Shown one piece after another: positions 34,199-43,180 of a DNA stretch of 64,000 nucleotides. How positions within the stretch are numbered: the first letter of the stretch is position 1; each line of letters opens with the position of its first letter. The stretch is from Marinobacter panjinensis. Its GTDB lineage: Bacteria; Pseudomonadota; Gammaproteobacteria; Pseudomonadales; Oleiphilaceae. The notes below the pieces were generated by a model, which saw only the letters and a list, made by a program, of their open reading frames with translations, had not been told where the DNA came from and did no database searches. The translations under genes were made by a program, and so were the position numbers. Where the stretch lies: the NCBI RefSeq assembly GCF_005298175.1, contig NZ_SZYH01000001.1:2232001-2296000 (forward strand), in the 5' to 3' direction.

Positions 34199-35260
34199 AT
34201 GAAAACCCGCGCGACACCGCTTAATCCAAAGAACCGCTTCCAGCCCATCGTCACTGACCGCGAATGTGACGACGGCTGGTATCAGGACCCGGCTGACGAA
34301 ACCTGCCCCGATTCCCTGGCAACCGAAGTTACTGACGAGCAGGTACGCTCGATTATCAGCCGGAACCAGTCCCCGGATGTGCCTTTCGACCAGTCCATAA
34401 ACCCCTACAGGGGGTGCGAGCACGCCTGTATCTACTGCTTCGCCCGCCCCACCCACGCATACTGGGATATGTCCCCGGGGCTGGACTTCGAAACCCGGCT
34501 GATTGCCAAGCCCAACGCCGCTGAGCAACTTCGCAGGGAACTCGACAAGCCCGGCTACCGGGTGTCTCCCATTGCCCTCGGCATAAATACAGATGCGTAC
34601 CAGCCAATTGAAAAAAAACGGGAAATTACCCGCGAGATTCTCAAAGTGCTGGCCGAATATCGCCACCCGGTGTCCGTTATCACCAAAGGCGCGCTTATCC
34701 TGCGTGACCTGGACCTGTTATCGGAACTGGCGGACCAGGGGCTTTGCTCCGTCAGTGTCAGCCTGACGACTCTCGACAACACCCTGAAGCGTCAGATGGA
34801 ACCGCGAACGGCGGCGCCAGCCACACGCCTGAAAATCATTCGGGAACTCAGCGCCGCCGGGGTGCCGACCGGCATCATCCTTGCCCCGGTGATTCCGTTT
34901 ATCAATGACCATGAAATCGAGGCGATACTGGAAGCCGCTGCCGGAGCCGGTGCGCAACGGGCCAGCTGGATCATGCTGCGCCTGCCACTGGAACTGGACG
35001 AACTGTTCCAGGACTGGCTACAGCGGCATTTCCCGGAACGGGCCGGGCGTATCATGAACCGCATCCGTGATTTGCGCGGCGGTAAAAGCTACGATGCAAA
35101 ATTCGGGCGTCGTATGACAGGAACCGGGCCTTTTGCAGACCTTGTACGTCAGCGTTTTTCACAGCGAGCGAGACAACTGGGCCTGAATCTTCATCGGGCA
35201 GAGCCTCTCCGTGGCGACCTTTTCAAGCGGCCCGGGGGTGAACAGATGGCACTGCTCTGA
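34199..35260 (+). CDS. PA0069-family radical SAM protein
   Basis: A 353-residue radical SAM enzyme. The cluster motif is CEHACIYC (CxxxCxxC) at about residues 72-79, preceded by DQSINPYRG and followed by FARPTHAYWDMSPGLDFE, as in the family named for Pseudomonas PA0069, which is related to spore photoproduct lyase-like SplB enzymes. It should bind a 4Fe-4S cluster and split SAM to a 5'-deoxyadenosyl radical. The biological substrate is not known. A sigma-70-like stretch precedes the ATG. The stop is 14 bases before the hydrolase start region. Confidence 0.9.
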   Translation: MKTRATPLNPKNRFQPIVTDRECDDGWYQDPADETCPDSLATEVTDEQVRSIISRNQSPDVPFDQSINPYRGCEHACIYCFARPTHAYWDMSPGLDFETRLIAKPNAAEQLRRELDKPGYRVSPIALGINTDAYQPIEKKREITREILKVLAEYRHPVSVITKGALILRDLDLLSELADQGLCSVSVSLTTLDNTLKRQMEPRTAAPATRLKIIRELSAAGVPTGIILAPVIPFINDHEIEAILEAAAGAGAQRASWIMLRLPLELDELFQDWLQRHFPERAGRIMNRIRDLRGGKSYDAKFGRRMTGTGPFADLVRQRFSQRARQLGLNLHRAEPLRGDLFKRPGGEQMALL

Positions 35261-35274
35261 ACCAGAGCATGTAG

Positions 35275-36229
35275 ATGGGGGTCCACGATCACAGCCAACT
35301 TAAACCAGCAGGAACGTTGCTTCACTCTCAGCGACGGCCGTAAGCTTGCATTCACTGACCTTGGCGACCCCAACGGCTACCCTCTGGTGTTCGGCCACGG
35401 CATGCCAGGCTGCCGGTTGCAGGGATTGTTTCTCCACGCCCAGGCCTTGCGACATGGTTTCCGCATCCTGACGCCGGACCGACCTGGTATCGGAAAATCC
35501 AGTTATCAGAAACACCGCACGCTGCTTGACTATCCTGACGATCTCCGCCAACTCGCTGATGTCTTGAGCATTGATCGGTTCAGTCATATCGGCTGGTCCA
35601 GCGGCGGATCAAGAACCCTCGCCTGCGGCTATGCACTGGGCCCGCGCATGGACCTGGGCATTTGCTTATCCGGGTATACCCATTTCGCAGAGTATGACGG
35701 CGCCCATCCGCTGTTTGCAGCCACTCGCTGGCCCGGTCCGTTGCTCGCCCGCCGGAGCAAAGCCCTGTTCCGCCTCGCAGTCCGGTTCGTCGCGTGGTTA
35801 TCAAGGCGGCACCCGGGCCTTTACTTACGTGAAGCTGAACAGCTCGTCAACGAAGAGGATCAGCGCCTCCTTCGGCAGCTTCTTGCCAACGGTCTGTTCA
35901 GACAGGACCAGTTGACCTGTCTTGCCAGTGGCGGGAGAGCCATTGCCATGGACCTGTTAACGGAACTGGAAGACTGGCAGTTCAGCCTGAACGATGTCCG
36001 CATTCCTGTCTGGGTATACCAGGGTGAACAAGATCCCTTCGTACCCGAGGAATACGCCCGTCACCTGGCACACAACCTGCCAGACGCCGACCTGGCCCTG
36101 ATGCCAGATACCGGCCACCTGTACCCTCTGAGCGAAGAGTTTCAGGGCGCTCTTTTCAAACGACTCCGTCAACACCCCGGCCTTTCTGGCAGTCCTTGGT
36201 CTGCGGGCAAAGGCCGAGCTGACAGGTAA
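35275..36229 (+). CDS. Alpha/beta hydrolase, apparently frameshifted near the start
   Basis: From about 35300 to 36229 the frame codes a typical alpha/beta hydrolase: RKLAFTDLGDPNGYPLVFGHG, nucleophile elbow GWSSGGSRTL (Ser), acid in GEQDPFV and His in DTGHLYPL. No ATG, GTG or TTG lies in this frame until GTG 35387, inside the core fold. An ATG at 35275 is followed by a run of five G (35277-35281). One G fewer would join it in frame (MGSTITANLNQQ...) to the hydrolase. So this is either a real one-base frameshift, a sequencing error in the homopolymer, or an unusual start. The substrate is unknown. Confidence 0.7.
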
Positions 36230-36367
36230 GACCTAGGTCGTACAGACAACGTTTTTTCGTTCCGTTGGCTGTCGATTATTGCTAACTTGGCCTAGAATTC
36301 AGAGTTACTCGTCCCGAAAACGGGAGAGGCTCTCAACACAACAATGACAAAAGAGGCTAGAAGAGCA

Positions 36368-37444
36368 ATGAAGATCCGTTCTGTTCTATCCGCGGCTGTG
36401 CTGGCTGTGGCAACTACCGTTGCTTCCACACAAGCCCTCGCTCAAGAGACCTTTACGCTGCGCCTGGCAGAGACCTGGGGCCCGAATTTTCCGATATTTG
36501 GTGACACCACCAAAAACTTTGCCGAGCGCGTCGAGAAAATGTCCGACGGACGGCTCAAGGTTCGCATTGATTCTGCCAACAAGCACAAAGCCCCTCTGGG
36601 TGTGTTTGATATGGTCAAGGCCGGCCAGTATGACATGGGGCATTCGGCGTCTTATTACTGGAAAGGCAAAGTACCCAACACCCTGTTTTTCACCAGCATG
36701 CCCTTCGGCATGAACGCCATGGAACAATACGCCTGGTTCTACCACGGTGGTGGCATGGAACTGATGCAGGAGGTTTATGAACCTCACAATATGCTGTCGT
36801 TCCCGGGCGGCAACACCGGCGTTCAGATGGGTGGCTGGTTCCGTAAGGAAATCAATTCGCTGGAAGATCTGGAAGGCCTGAAAATGCGCATTCCCGGCTT
36901 CGCTGGCGAAGTCTTCGCGGAAGTCGGCGTCAATCCGACCAATATTCCCCCCGGTGAGCTCTACACCTCGCTGGAGCGCAACACCATTGATGCGGTGGAA
37001 TGGGTAGGTCCGGCGCTGGATCTGCGCCTTGGTTTCCAACAGATCGCTGATTACTACTACACCGGTTGGCATGAGCCTGCTACGGAACTGCAATTCCTGG
37101 TCAACAAGAAAGTCTGGGATGAACTCCCGGCGGACTTGCAGGAAATCATGCGCATAGCCATGCGCACGGCCTCCTACGACATGCTGGTCCACTCCCAGCA
37201 CGCCAACGCGGAAGCATGGGACACCATTCAGGAAGATTACCCGAACGTACAGATCAAGCAATTCCCACAGGAAATCTTCCAGGCGATGTACGAAGCTAAC
37301 GAGAAGCTGCTTGAGGAAGCCGCCAGTGCAGACGAGCAGGCGGCAAGAATCGTGAAGTCCCAGGAAGAATATCTCGAGAAGAGCCGTGCCTATACCAACA
37401 TTTCAGAGCGCGCCTACCTGAACACGATGGCAGAAGTCGAGTAA
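36368..37444 (+). CDS. dctP: TRAP transporter substrate-binding protein DctP
   Basis: About 358 residues from the ATG at 36368, giving a clean signal peptide (MKIRSVLSAAVLAVATTV, cut after ALA). The mature protein begins QETFTLRLAETWGPNFPIFG and includes LKMRIPGFAGEVFAEVGVNPTNIPPGELYTSL, with the conserved Arg that binds a carboxylate ligand. The WVGPALDL stretch is typical of the subgroup that binds 2-oxo or keto-acids and related carboxylates. The ligand is not certain. It leads a three-gene TRAP operon, separated from dctQ by a weak terminator, which would yield more binding protein than permease. Confidence 0.9.
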   Translation: MKIRSVLSAAVLAVATTVASTQALAQETFTLRLAETWGPNFPIFGDTTKNFAERVEKMSDGRLKVRIDSANKHKAPLGVFDMVKAGQYDMGHSASYYWKGKVPNTLFFTSMPFGMNAMEQYAWFYHGGGMELMQEVYEPHNMLSFPGGNTGVQMGGWFRKEINSLEDLEGLKMRIPGFAGEVFAEVGVNPTNIPPGELYTSLERNTIDAVEWVGPALDLRLGFQQIADYYYTGWHEPATELQFLVNKKVWDELPADLQEIMRIAMRTASYDMLVHSQHANAEAWDTIQEDYPNVQIKQFPQEIFQAMYEANEKLLEEAASADEQAARIVKSQEEYLEKSRAYTNISERAYLNTMAEVE

Positions 37445-37463
37445 GATATAGGCTGAAACGGGG

Positions 37464-37494
37464 CCGGGATCGCTCTTCAGGTGGTCCCGGTTTT
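37464..37494 (+). terminator. Attenuating hairpin between dctP and dctQ
   Basis: CCGGGA (37464-37469) pairs with TCCCGG (37485-37490), followed by TTTTG. The stem is only six bases, so it probably lowers rather than stops read-through to the permease genes. Confidence 0.5.
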
Positions 37495-37544
37495 GTCGTT
37501 TATAGTAACTGAAAATCACCAGCTCATCTGGTGGAGGGCAATCA

Positions 37545-38090
37545 ATGCGTTGGATTATCAAGGTGGACCACGGCCTGGCGTGGCTGTCCATTTTTTGTGG
37601 CTGGGTGGCCTGTGTCGCCATGATACTGATGGCTGGTAACGTCTTTTATGATGTCGTGGCCCGCTACGTTTTTAACGAAGTTTCTATCGGTATGCAGGAA
37701 ATGGAGTGGCACCTGTATTCGGTGGTGTTCCTGCTTGGTATTCCCTACGCACTGCGCACGGACGGCCACGTTCGGGTCGACGTTTTCTACACTCGCTGGA
37801 GCGACAAGACCAAGGCCTGGGTCAATATCGTCGGGGCGGTCCTCTTTGTCATACCCTTCTCCTACCTCATCTGGTATTACGGCTATGATTTCGCCGTTGA
37901 GTCTTACAGTATGGGCGAGGGCAGTGGCGACCCAGGCGGCCTCCCCCATCGCTGGATCATCAAGAGCGTGATTCCGATTTCCGCCGTCTTTACGGCAATA
38001 GCTGGGCTCAACATGATAACCCACGCCATCCGTGTGCTTTCGGGTGAGAAGACTTACGAACCCAAGCATGGCGCGGAGGGTCTCGCATGA
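37545..38090 (+). CDS. dctQ: TRAP transporter small permease DctQ
   Basis: A 181-residue membrane protein with four hydrophobic segments (ACVAMILMAGNVFYDVVARY, VVFLLGIPYAL and others), the usual layout of the TRAP small subunit. VARYVFN and RTDGHVRVDVFY are conserved family motifs. GGAGG precedes the ATG. It overlaps dctM by four bases (ATGA), so the two membrane subunits are made together. Confidence 0.92.
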   Translation: MRWIIKVDHGLAWLSIFCGWVACVAMILMAGNVFYDVVARYVFNEVSIGMQEMEWHLYSVVFLLGIPYALRTDGHVRVDVFYTRWSDKTKAWVNIVGAVLFVIPFSYLIWYYGYDFAVESYSMGEGSGDPGGLPHRWIIKSVIPISAVFTAIAGLNMITHAIRVLSGEKTYEPKHGAEGLA

Positions 38091-39382
38091 TCGGCATGAT
38101 TATGTTCGTAGCCGCCCTCTTCCTGCTGATGCTGGGGTTCCCGGTTGCCTTTACGTTTGGTGGTGTAGCCCTGTTTTTCGGGGTGTTTGCCCAAGGCATG
38201 GACCTGTTCGCCTTCATGCCCTATCGCATCATGAGCGTTATGCAGAACACGGTGTTGATGGCGGTGCCCCTGTTTATTTTCATGGGTGTTGTACTGCAGC
38301 GCACAAGGCTGGCCGAACAACTACTGACCTCCATGGGCCGCCTCTTTGGCGGGCTGCCCGGCGGGCTGGCAATCTCAACCATTCTCGTCGGTGCCCTGCT
38401 CGCGGCATCAACAGGCGTGGTTGGTGCCAGTGTTGTTGCCATGGGCCTGATCTCACTGCCGGTCATGCTGGCCCACGATTACGACAAGCGGCTTGCTACA
38501 GGCACCATCTGCGCAGCCGGCACTCTGGGCCAGATTGTTCCGCCTTCGATCATCCTGATCATTCTTGGTGATGTTCTGGGGTTACCGGTGGGAGACCTGT
38601 TCAAGGCCGCCGTTATTCCTGGCGTGGTTCTGGTAGGCCTCTACATTTTCTATATTCTGGTGCTGACCCGCTTCCAGCCGCAAATGGCACCCGCCATGCC
38701 GGATGACAGCGGCCTGTCCCGAAAGAAAGAGATTTTCGCGGCACTGCTGGCGATTATTCCGCCCCTGGCATTGATTGTTGTCGTCCTTGGCTCCATCTTC
38801 GCCGGCATAGCCACACCGACGGAATCTTCCGCGCTTGGCGGTATCGGTGCCATCGTGCTAGCGATTATCTACCGCCAGTTCTCATTCAAGATGGTGTGGG
38901 ATGCATCGAAGGATACTGTCAAGGTCACCGCCATGGTGTTCGCCATTCTGGTGGGTGCAACCGCGTTCTCCATGGTCTTCAGCTACACCGGTGGCGATTA
39001 CCTGCTGGAAGAATGGCTGCTGCAGCTTCCAGGCGAGAAGTGGGGCTTCATCATCCTGGCCATGCTGGTCATTCTGGTGCTGGGTTTCTTCATCGATTTT
39101 GTGGAAATCTCGTTCATCATCGTGCCGATCCTGGCCCCAGTGGCGGAAGCCATGGGCATTAACATGCTCTGGTTCGCTATTCTGATTGCCATGAACCTGC
39201 AAACCAGCTTCCTGACACCGCCGTTCGGGTTCAGTCTGTTCTATCTCAAAGGGGTGTCGCCTGCCGGGGTACGAACCATTGATATCTACAAGGGGGTGTT
39301 GCCGTTCATCCTGATGCAGGTGCTGGTTCTGGCGATGATCGTCATCTTCCCCGAATGGTTTGGTATGAGCGCCTCTTACTGA
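38087..39382 (+). CDS. dctM: TRAP transporter large permease DctM
   Basis: A 431-residue protein with about 12 membrane segments. Family motifs include GAPLLAASTGVVGASVVAMG-like sequence near residue 105, the conserved GTICAAGTLGQIVPPS, and TPTESSALGGIGA. It carries out sodium-driven uptake of the ligand delivered by DctP. The last helix region, NLQTSFLTPPFGFSLFYLKG, is typical. It ends the operon, and a GC-rich hairpin follows about 45 bases later. Confidence 0.93.
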   Translation: MIGMIMFVAALFLLMLGFPVAFTFGGVALFFGVFAQGMDLFAFMPYRIMSVMQNTVLMAVPLFIFMGVVLQRTRLAEQLLTSMGRLFGGLPGGLAISTILVGALLAASTGVVGASVVAMGLISLPVMLAHDYDKRLATGTICAAGTLGQIVPPSIILIILGDVLGLPVGDLFKAAVIPGVVLVGLYIFYILVLTRFQPQMAPAMPDDSGLSRKKEIFAALLAIIPPLALIVVVLGSIFAGIATPTESSALGGIGAIVLAIIYRQFSFKMVWDASKDTVKVTAMVFAILVGATAFSMVFSYTGGDYLLEEWLLQLPGEKWGFIILAMLVILVLGFFIDFVEISFIIVPILAPVAEAMGINMLWFAILIAMNLQTSFLTPPFGFSLFYLKGVSPAGVRTIDIYKGVLPFILMQVLVLAMIVIFPEWFGMSASY

Positions 39383-39424
39383 CAATGACGCCTGCCGAAC
39401 CACACCAATAGCAATAGAAGTCAG

Positions 39425-39452
39425 CGCACCGGGGCATCCCAGCTCCGGTGCG
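39425..39452 (+). terminator. Terminator-like hairpin after dctM
   Basis: CGCACCGG and CCGGTGCG form an 8-base stem around a 12-base loop, followed by TATCGTCTTTA. The T-run is weak. Confidence 0.5.
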
Positions 39453-39528
39453 TATCGTCTTTACGCCCTCCTATTGGCACCATAGCCGCCTTCAATTTCC
39501 ACTGGATATGACAAACTGCGCTTGTTTT

Positions 39529-39535
39529 CTATACT
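39529..39535 (+). promoter_or_regulatory. CTATACT -10 element before the cyclopropane synthase gene
   Basis: CTATACT is the preferred -10 of sigma-S promoters; it lies about 125 bases before the gene, inside a 276-base stretch that otherwise shows only the dctM hairpin. Cyclopropane synthase is a sigma-S target in E. coli. The assignment rests on seven bases and context. Confidence 0.4.
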
Positions 39536-39658
39536 GAAGGGGGAACAGGCGATTCTCAGTTGTGTTATCGGGACACGCCCTGGCGCTGAATCACTGTCGA
39601 CCGGCTCAAGTCGACTTCAATACGTGATTAACCAGCTGGAAAAGGGAGGCAAGGATCC

Positions 39659-40981
39659 ATGAATGAAAGCACCGCGCGGAAAGCGACTGATGCCACGGAT
39701 GATCATCAGGAGCACAAACCCCATGTTCTGACGCTGCCACTGGAAGACCAGCAGGCAGACAGAGCACCCCACAGCTACGAACGCTGGCTGATTGCCAAAC
39801 TGCTGCGCATGACAGGTTCACCGCCGGTGCGTTTTCAATTATGGAATGATGAGTTGATTGAGCCCGAGAAGGGGCATGCGCGCTTCACCCTCAGGCTCTC
39901 CGACCCCAAGGCTTTATACGCTCTGGTCACCAATCCCAACCTCGCTTTTGGGGACCTGTACGCCGCCGGAAGACTGCAGGTGAATGGTGATCTGACGGAA
40001 CTGATGGAGGCGCTTTATCGTGCCGTCCATCAGGCCAGACAGCAGTGGCCAAAATGGCTGGAAGCCCTGTGGCGCAATCACAACCCTCGCTCAACCGGGG
40101 TCTCGGAGGCCAAGGAAAATATTCACCACCACTACGATCTCGGCAACGAGTTCTACCGGCTCTGGCTGGATCAGGCAGAGATGCAGTACACCTGTGCTTA
40201 TTACGAAAGGCAGGATCTGACCCTGGAACAGGCCCAACTGGCTAAACTGGAACACGTATGCCGCAAATTGCGCCTGAAGCCCGGCATGACCGTGGTGGAG
40301 GCCGGTTGCGGCTGGGGCGGCCTGGCCCGCTATATGGCCCGCAACTACGGTGTAAACGTACATTCCTACAATATCTCGAAAGAACAGCTCACCTATGCCC
40401 GTGAAGAGGCGAAGCGCCAGCAGCTGGACCATCTGATTGATTACGTCGAGGACGACTACCGCAATATCAGTGGGCAGTACGATGCCTTCGTCTCCATTGG
40501 TATGCTCGAGCATGTGGGCAAGGAAAACTATCAGGCACTTTCAGAACTCATCCGTCGATCCCTCAAGCCCGGCGGCCTGGCGCTGCTGCACAGCATTGGC
40601 CGCAATCGCCCCATGTTGATGAATGCCTGGATCGAAAAACGCATTTTCCCGGGCGCTTATCCCCCCAGCATCTCCGAGTTCATGGGCATCTGTGAGCACG
40701 GTGGCTTCTCGGTGCTGGATGTCGAGAACCTGAGGCTGCATTACGCCCAGACACTGACTCACTGGATGGAACGCTTCCAGAACAATATGGACACGGTAAC
40801 GGACATGTACGACGAACATTTTGCCCGTGCCTGGGAAATGTACCTCGCCGGATCCACAGCTGCGTTCCGCGCCGGAGCATTGCAACTGTTCCAGGTCGTC
40901 TTCACCCACGGCGAGAACAATGAGCTGCCCCAGACCCGACAGGATATCTACACCTTCCCCGCCGCCCCGGAGGCCCGGTGA
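39659..40981 (+). CDS. Cyclopropane-fatty-acyl-phospholipid synthase family methyltransferase
   Basis: A 440-residue protein. The N-terminal 120 residues form the usual lipid-contacting domain. The SAM-binding motif VEAGCGWGGLARYMA and the upstream HHYDLGNEFYRLWLD plus MQYTCAYY are diagnostic of the CfaS family; Glu in SIGMLEHVGKENY fits the catalytic carboxylate region. Members add a methylene (or methyl) to unsaturated acyl chains of membrane lipids. GGGAGG lies before the ATG. The stop overlaps the start of a flavoprotein gene (TGATG), hinting that the lipid product is further reduced or oxidised. Confidence 0.9.
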   Translation: MNESTARKATDATDDHQEHKPHVLTLPLEDQQADRAPHSYERWLIAKLLRMTGSPPVRFQLWNDELIEPEKGHARFTLRLSDPKALYALVTNPNLAFGDLYAAGRLQVNGDLTELMEALYRAVHQARQQWPKWLEALWRNHNPRSTGVSEAKENIHHHYDLGNEFYRLWLDQAEMQYTCAYYERQDLTLEQAQLAKLEHVCRKLRLKPGMTVVEAGCGWGGLARYMARNYGVNVHSYNISKEQLTYAREEAKRQQLDHLIDYVEDDYRNISGQYDAFVSIGMLEHVGKENYQALSELIRRSLKPGGLALLHSIGRNRPMLMNAWIEKRIFPGAYPPSISEFMGICEHGGFSVLDVENLRLHYAQTLTHWMERFQNNMDTVTDMYDEHFARAWEMYLAGSTAAFRAGALQLFQVVFTHGENNELPQTRQDIYTFPAAPEAR

Positions 40982-42111
40982 TGGAGTATTACGACCTGAT
41001 CATCGTTGGCGCCGGACCGGCCGGATCAACACTGGCCCACGCACTCACGGACAGTGGCAAGAGAGTCCTTATCATCGACAAACAGGACTTCCCCAGGGAT
41101 AAGACCTGTGCCGGCTGGGTTACGCCGGCGGTCATGCGAAGTCTGGAAATCGATCCGGGCGAGTATGGATCCCGGCACACCCTGCAACCCATTCGGCAAT
41201 TCCGTATCGGCATGATGGGGCAACCCGCGGTGGTCAATGATCATGGCGAGGTTGTCAGCTACGGTATCCGTCGTTGCGAGTTTGATGCCTATCTTCTGGA
41301 CCGGGTAACCGCACCGAAACAACTGAAAACTCCGGTCAAGTCCATTGTTCGCACAGACGGTAACTGGGTGGTCAACGATACCTGGGAAGCGCCACTGATC
41401 GTGGGGGCGGGAGGCCATTTCTGCCCGGTCGCCAGGTTGCTCGGCGATGGCCCCGGCAGCCATGAGACCGTGGTGGCCGCCAAGGAAGTGGAGTTCGAAA
41501 TGACGCCGGAGCAGGCGGAAGTCTGTGAGGCCCGTGGCGACACCCCTGAACTCTGGTTCTGCCGCGACCTGAAAGGGTATGCCTGGGTGTTCCGTAAAGG
41601 CAACTACCTCAACATTGGCCTTGGCAGAGAGGATAATCACAAGCTCAGCGAACACCTGAATGCCTTTGTGGAGGAAATGAAATCAGAAGGACGCATACCC
41701 TCCGACCTGCCCGGCCGATTCAAGGGCCACGCCTATCTCCTATACGCCCACGCGGAGAGACCCCTGGCAGACGATGGTCTGTTGCTGATCGGGGATTCCG
41801 CTGGCCTGGCCTATACCCAGAGTGGCGAAGGCATTCGTCCCGCCATCGAGTCCGCACTGATTGCAGCAGACATTATCCGGGGCCGGGAGGACTATTCCGC
41901 CCAGTCACTGCAGTCCTACGGTGAAGCGATTGCGCACCGTTTCGGCAACCGGGCGGTATCCCGGGATCAGGGCTGGCAGGTGCCGGACTGGGTCAAAATG
42001 CCGCTGGCCAGCACCCTGATGCGATCCCACTGGTTTACCCGCAAAGTGGTCACCGAGAAATGGTTTCTCCATCAGCAGGTGCCACCGCTTGAATCAGTGG
42101 CCGATGACTGA
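40981..42111 (+). CDS. FAD-dependent oxidoreductase of the geranylgeranyl-reductase family
   Basis: About 376 residues with the N-terminal Rossmann motif DLIIVGAGPAGSTLAHAL, then DFPRDKTCAGWVTP, which contains the conserved Cys region of geranylgeranyl reductase-like flavoproteins, and the C-terminal LLIGDSAGLAYTQSGEGIRPAIESAL FAD motif. Relatives reduce isoprenoid or other lipid double bonds. Start and stop overlap with the cyclopropane synthase gene suggests a shared lipid substrate. The reaction is not established. Confidence 0.85.
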   Translation: MEYYDLIIVGAGPAGSTLAHALTDSGKRVLIIDKQDFPRDKTCAGWVTPAVMRSLEIDPGEYGSRHTLQPIRQFRIGMMGQPAVVNDHGEVVSYGIRRCEFDAYLLDRVTAPKQLKTPVKSIVRTDGNWVVNDTWEAPLIVGAGGHFCPVARLLGDGPGSHETVVAAKEVEFEMTPEQAEVCEARGDTPELWFCRDLKGYAWVFRKGNYLNIGLGREDNHKLSEHLNAFVEEMKSEGRIPSDLPGRFKGHAYLLYAHAERPLADDGLLLIGDSAGLAYTQSGEGIRPAIESALIAADIIRGREDYSAQSLQSYGEAIAHRFGNRAVSRDQGWQVPDWVKMPLASTLMRSHWFTRKVVTEKWFLHQQVPPLESVADD

Positions 42112-42120
42112 CCTGCCACA

Positions 42121-42163
42121 AAAAATGGCGACCAGCTGGTCGCCATCTGGTCGCCATTTTTTT
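42121..42163. terminator. Strong bidirectional terminator
   Basis: AAAAATGGCGACCAG pairs with either of two copies of CTGGTCGCCAT, the second followed by TTTTTTT and a G-run. It separates the convergent flavoprotein and dps genes. The duplicated right arm allows two alternative hairpins. Confidence 0.85.
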
Positions 42164-42189
42164 GGGGGGGGGTTACTGGCGCACCGGGC

Positions 42190-42663
42190 TTACTGGCCCA
42201 GATAGCTGCGATACATCCAGACGGTTTTTTCCTGCTGCGAGATGTAGTCGCTCATCAGCGCCACAGTACCTTCGTCATCCGCTTCGCCAGCCAGGTGGAG
42301 CAACTCGCGCTGCTTACCAATCAACTTGGCAAAACTCTCAACTATATTCCCTACTGCATCCTTACCATCGGCGACGTCCTTGCGCTCCGGCACTTCCGAT
42401 TTCTCGATGTAAGTGCTGTAAGCGTGCGCCGGGCGATGGCCCAGAGTCAGTACCCGCTCTGCAATTTCATCAATTTTCAGTAGCAGGTCGTCGTACAGCT
42501 CCTCGAACTTGGCGTGAAGCTCAAAGAAGTTGTCACCCTTGATGTTCCAGTGATAGCCGCGCACGTTCATATAGAAGATCTGGTAGTTGGAAAGCAGATC
42601 GTTCAGTGAATTCGCCAATTGTTGGGTCTTCTCGGTATCCAGACCAATAAAGTTCTTGCTCAT
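42190..42663 (-). CDS. dps: Dps, DNA-binding ferritin-like stress protein
   Basis: A 157-residue four-helix protein. The ferroxidase-site motif is NVRGYHWNIKGDNFFELHAKFEELYDDL, with the paired His and Asp/Glu across subunits, followed by IAERVLTLGHRPAHAY. Dps dodecamers oxidise Fe(II) with peroxide, store it and shield DNA in starvation. AAGGAG lies upstream. The 220-base AT-rich region before the gene holds its promoter and a possible Fur site. Confidence 0.95.
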   Translation of the reverse strand: MSKNFIGLDTEKTQQLANSLNDLLSNYQIFYMNVRGYHWNIKGDNFFELHAKFEELYDDLLLKIDEIAERVLTLGHRPAHAYSTYIEKSEVPERKDVADGKDAVGNIVESFAKLIGKQRELLHLAGEADDEGTVALMSDYISQQEKTVWMYRSYLGQ

Positions 42664-42829
42664 AACGTGTCTCCTTGACAGCTATCCGAATGATTCACCT
42701 AGCACACTAACGGAATGTGCTCGATAGATAAAGTTTAGTTATTTAATGATTCTCATAGCTCGAAGCAATTACTTCAACCGCACATCATTAGCGTCACGCT
42801 ATAGAAATTGTTCAAACAATTAATTTAAC

Positions 42830-42848
42830 AATGATTATCACTTGCTAT
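42830..42848. promoter_or_regulatory. Possible Fur-type box
   Basis: AATGATTATCACTTGCTAT keeps much of the Fur pattern (GATAATGATAATCATTATC) in its left part. It lies about 40 bases before the DUF2061 gene and 170 from dps, in an AT-rich divergent region. The match is partial. Confidence 0.3.
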
Positions 42849-42886
42849 TGAATGGATCTAAAGTCACTGAGCAGGCAGAGCCGATC

Positions 42887-43162
42887 ATGAGTACGTTGAA
42901 GGTGTTTGTTCATAATCACGGAGCCAAGGGTGACAACTCCGTGCTGAAAACCATCACGTTTGCGATAACCCACTTCACCGTTGCGTTTACCGTCGCCTAC
43001 CTCGTGACCGGCGACCTGTTCATAGGAAGCCTGATCGCCATGGTGGAGCCAGCCATCAATACGGTTGCCTACTTCTTCCATGAGAAGATATGGGCCCGTA
43101 AGCAACTGATTGCAAGGGATGCGGCCAACAATTCACCAGGGCCGGTTGCCAGGAGTTTTTGA
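42887..43162 (+). CDS. DUF2061 small membrane protein
   Basis: A 91-residue protein from the ATG at 42887, with two hydrophobic segments (ITFAITHFTVAFTVAYLVTG and GSLIAMVEPAINTVAYFFHE) ending in the conserved HEKIW. This is the DUF2061 layout. The function is unknown. It is divergent from dps and convergent with the dehydrogenase gene. Confidence 0.8.
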   Translation: MSTLKVFVHNHGAKGDNSVLKTITFAITHFTVAFTVAYLVTGDLFIGSLIAMVEPAINTVAYFFHEKIWARKQLIARDAANNSPGPVARSF

Positions 43163-43180
43163 CTCAGAGGCCTTGTGGCG

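Noticed and set aside
36230..36367. Sigma-54 promoter for the TRAP operon
   Set aside because: TGGCTGTCGATTATTGC has the wrong spacing between its GG and GC elements by two bases.
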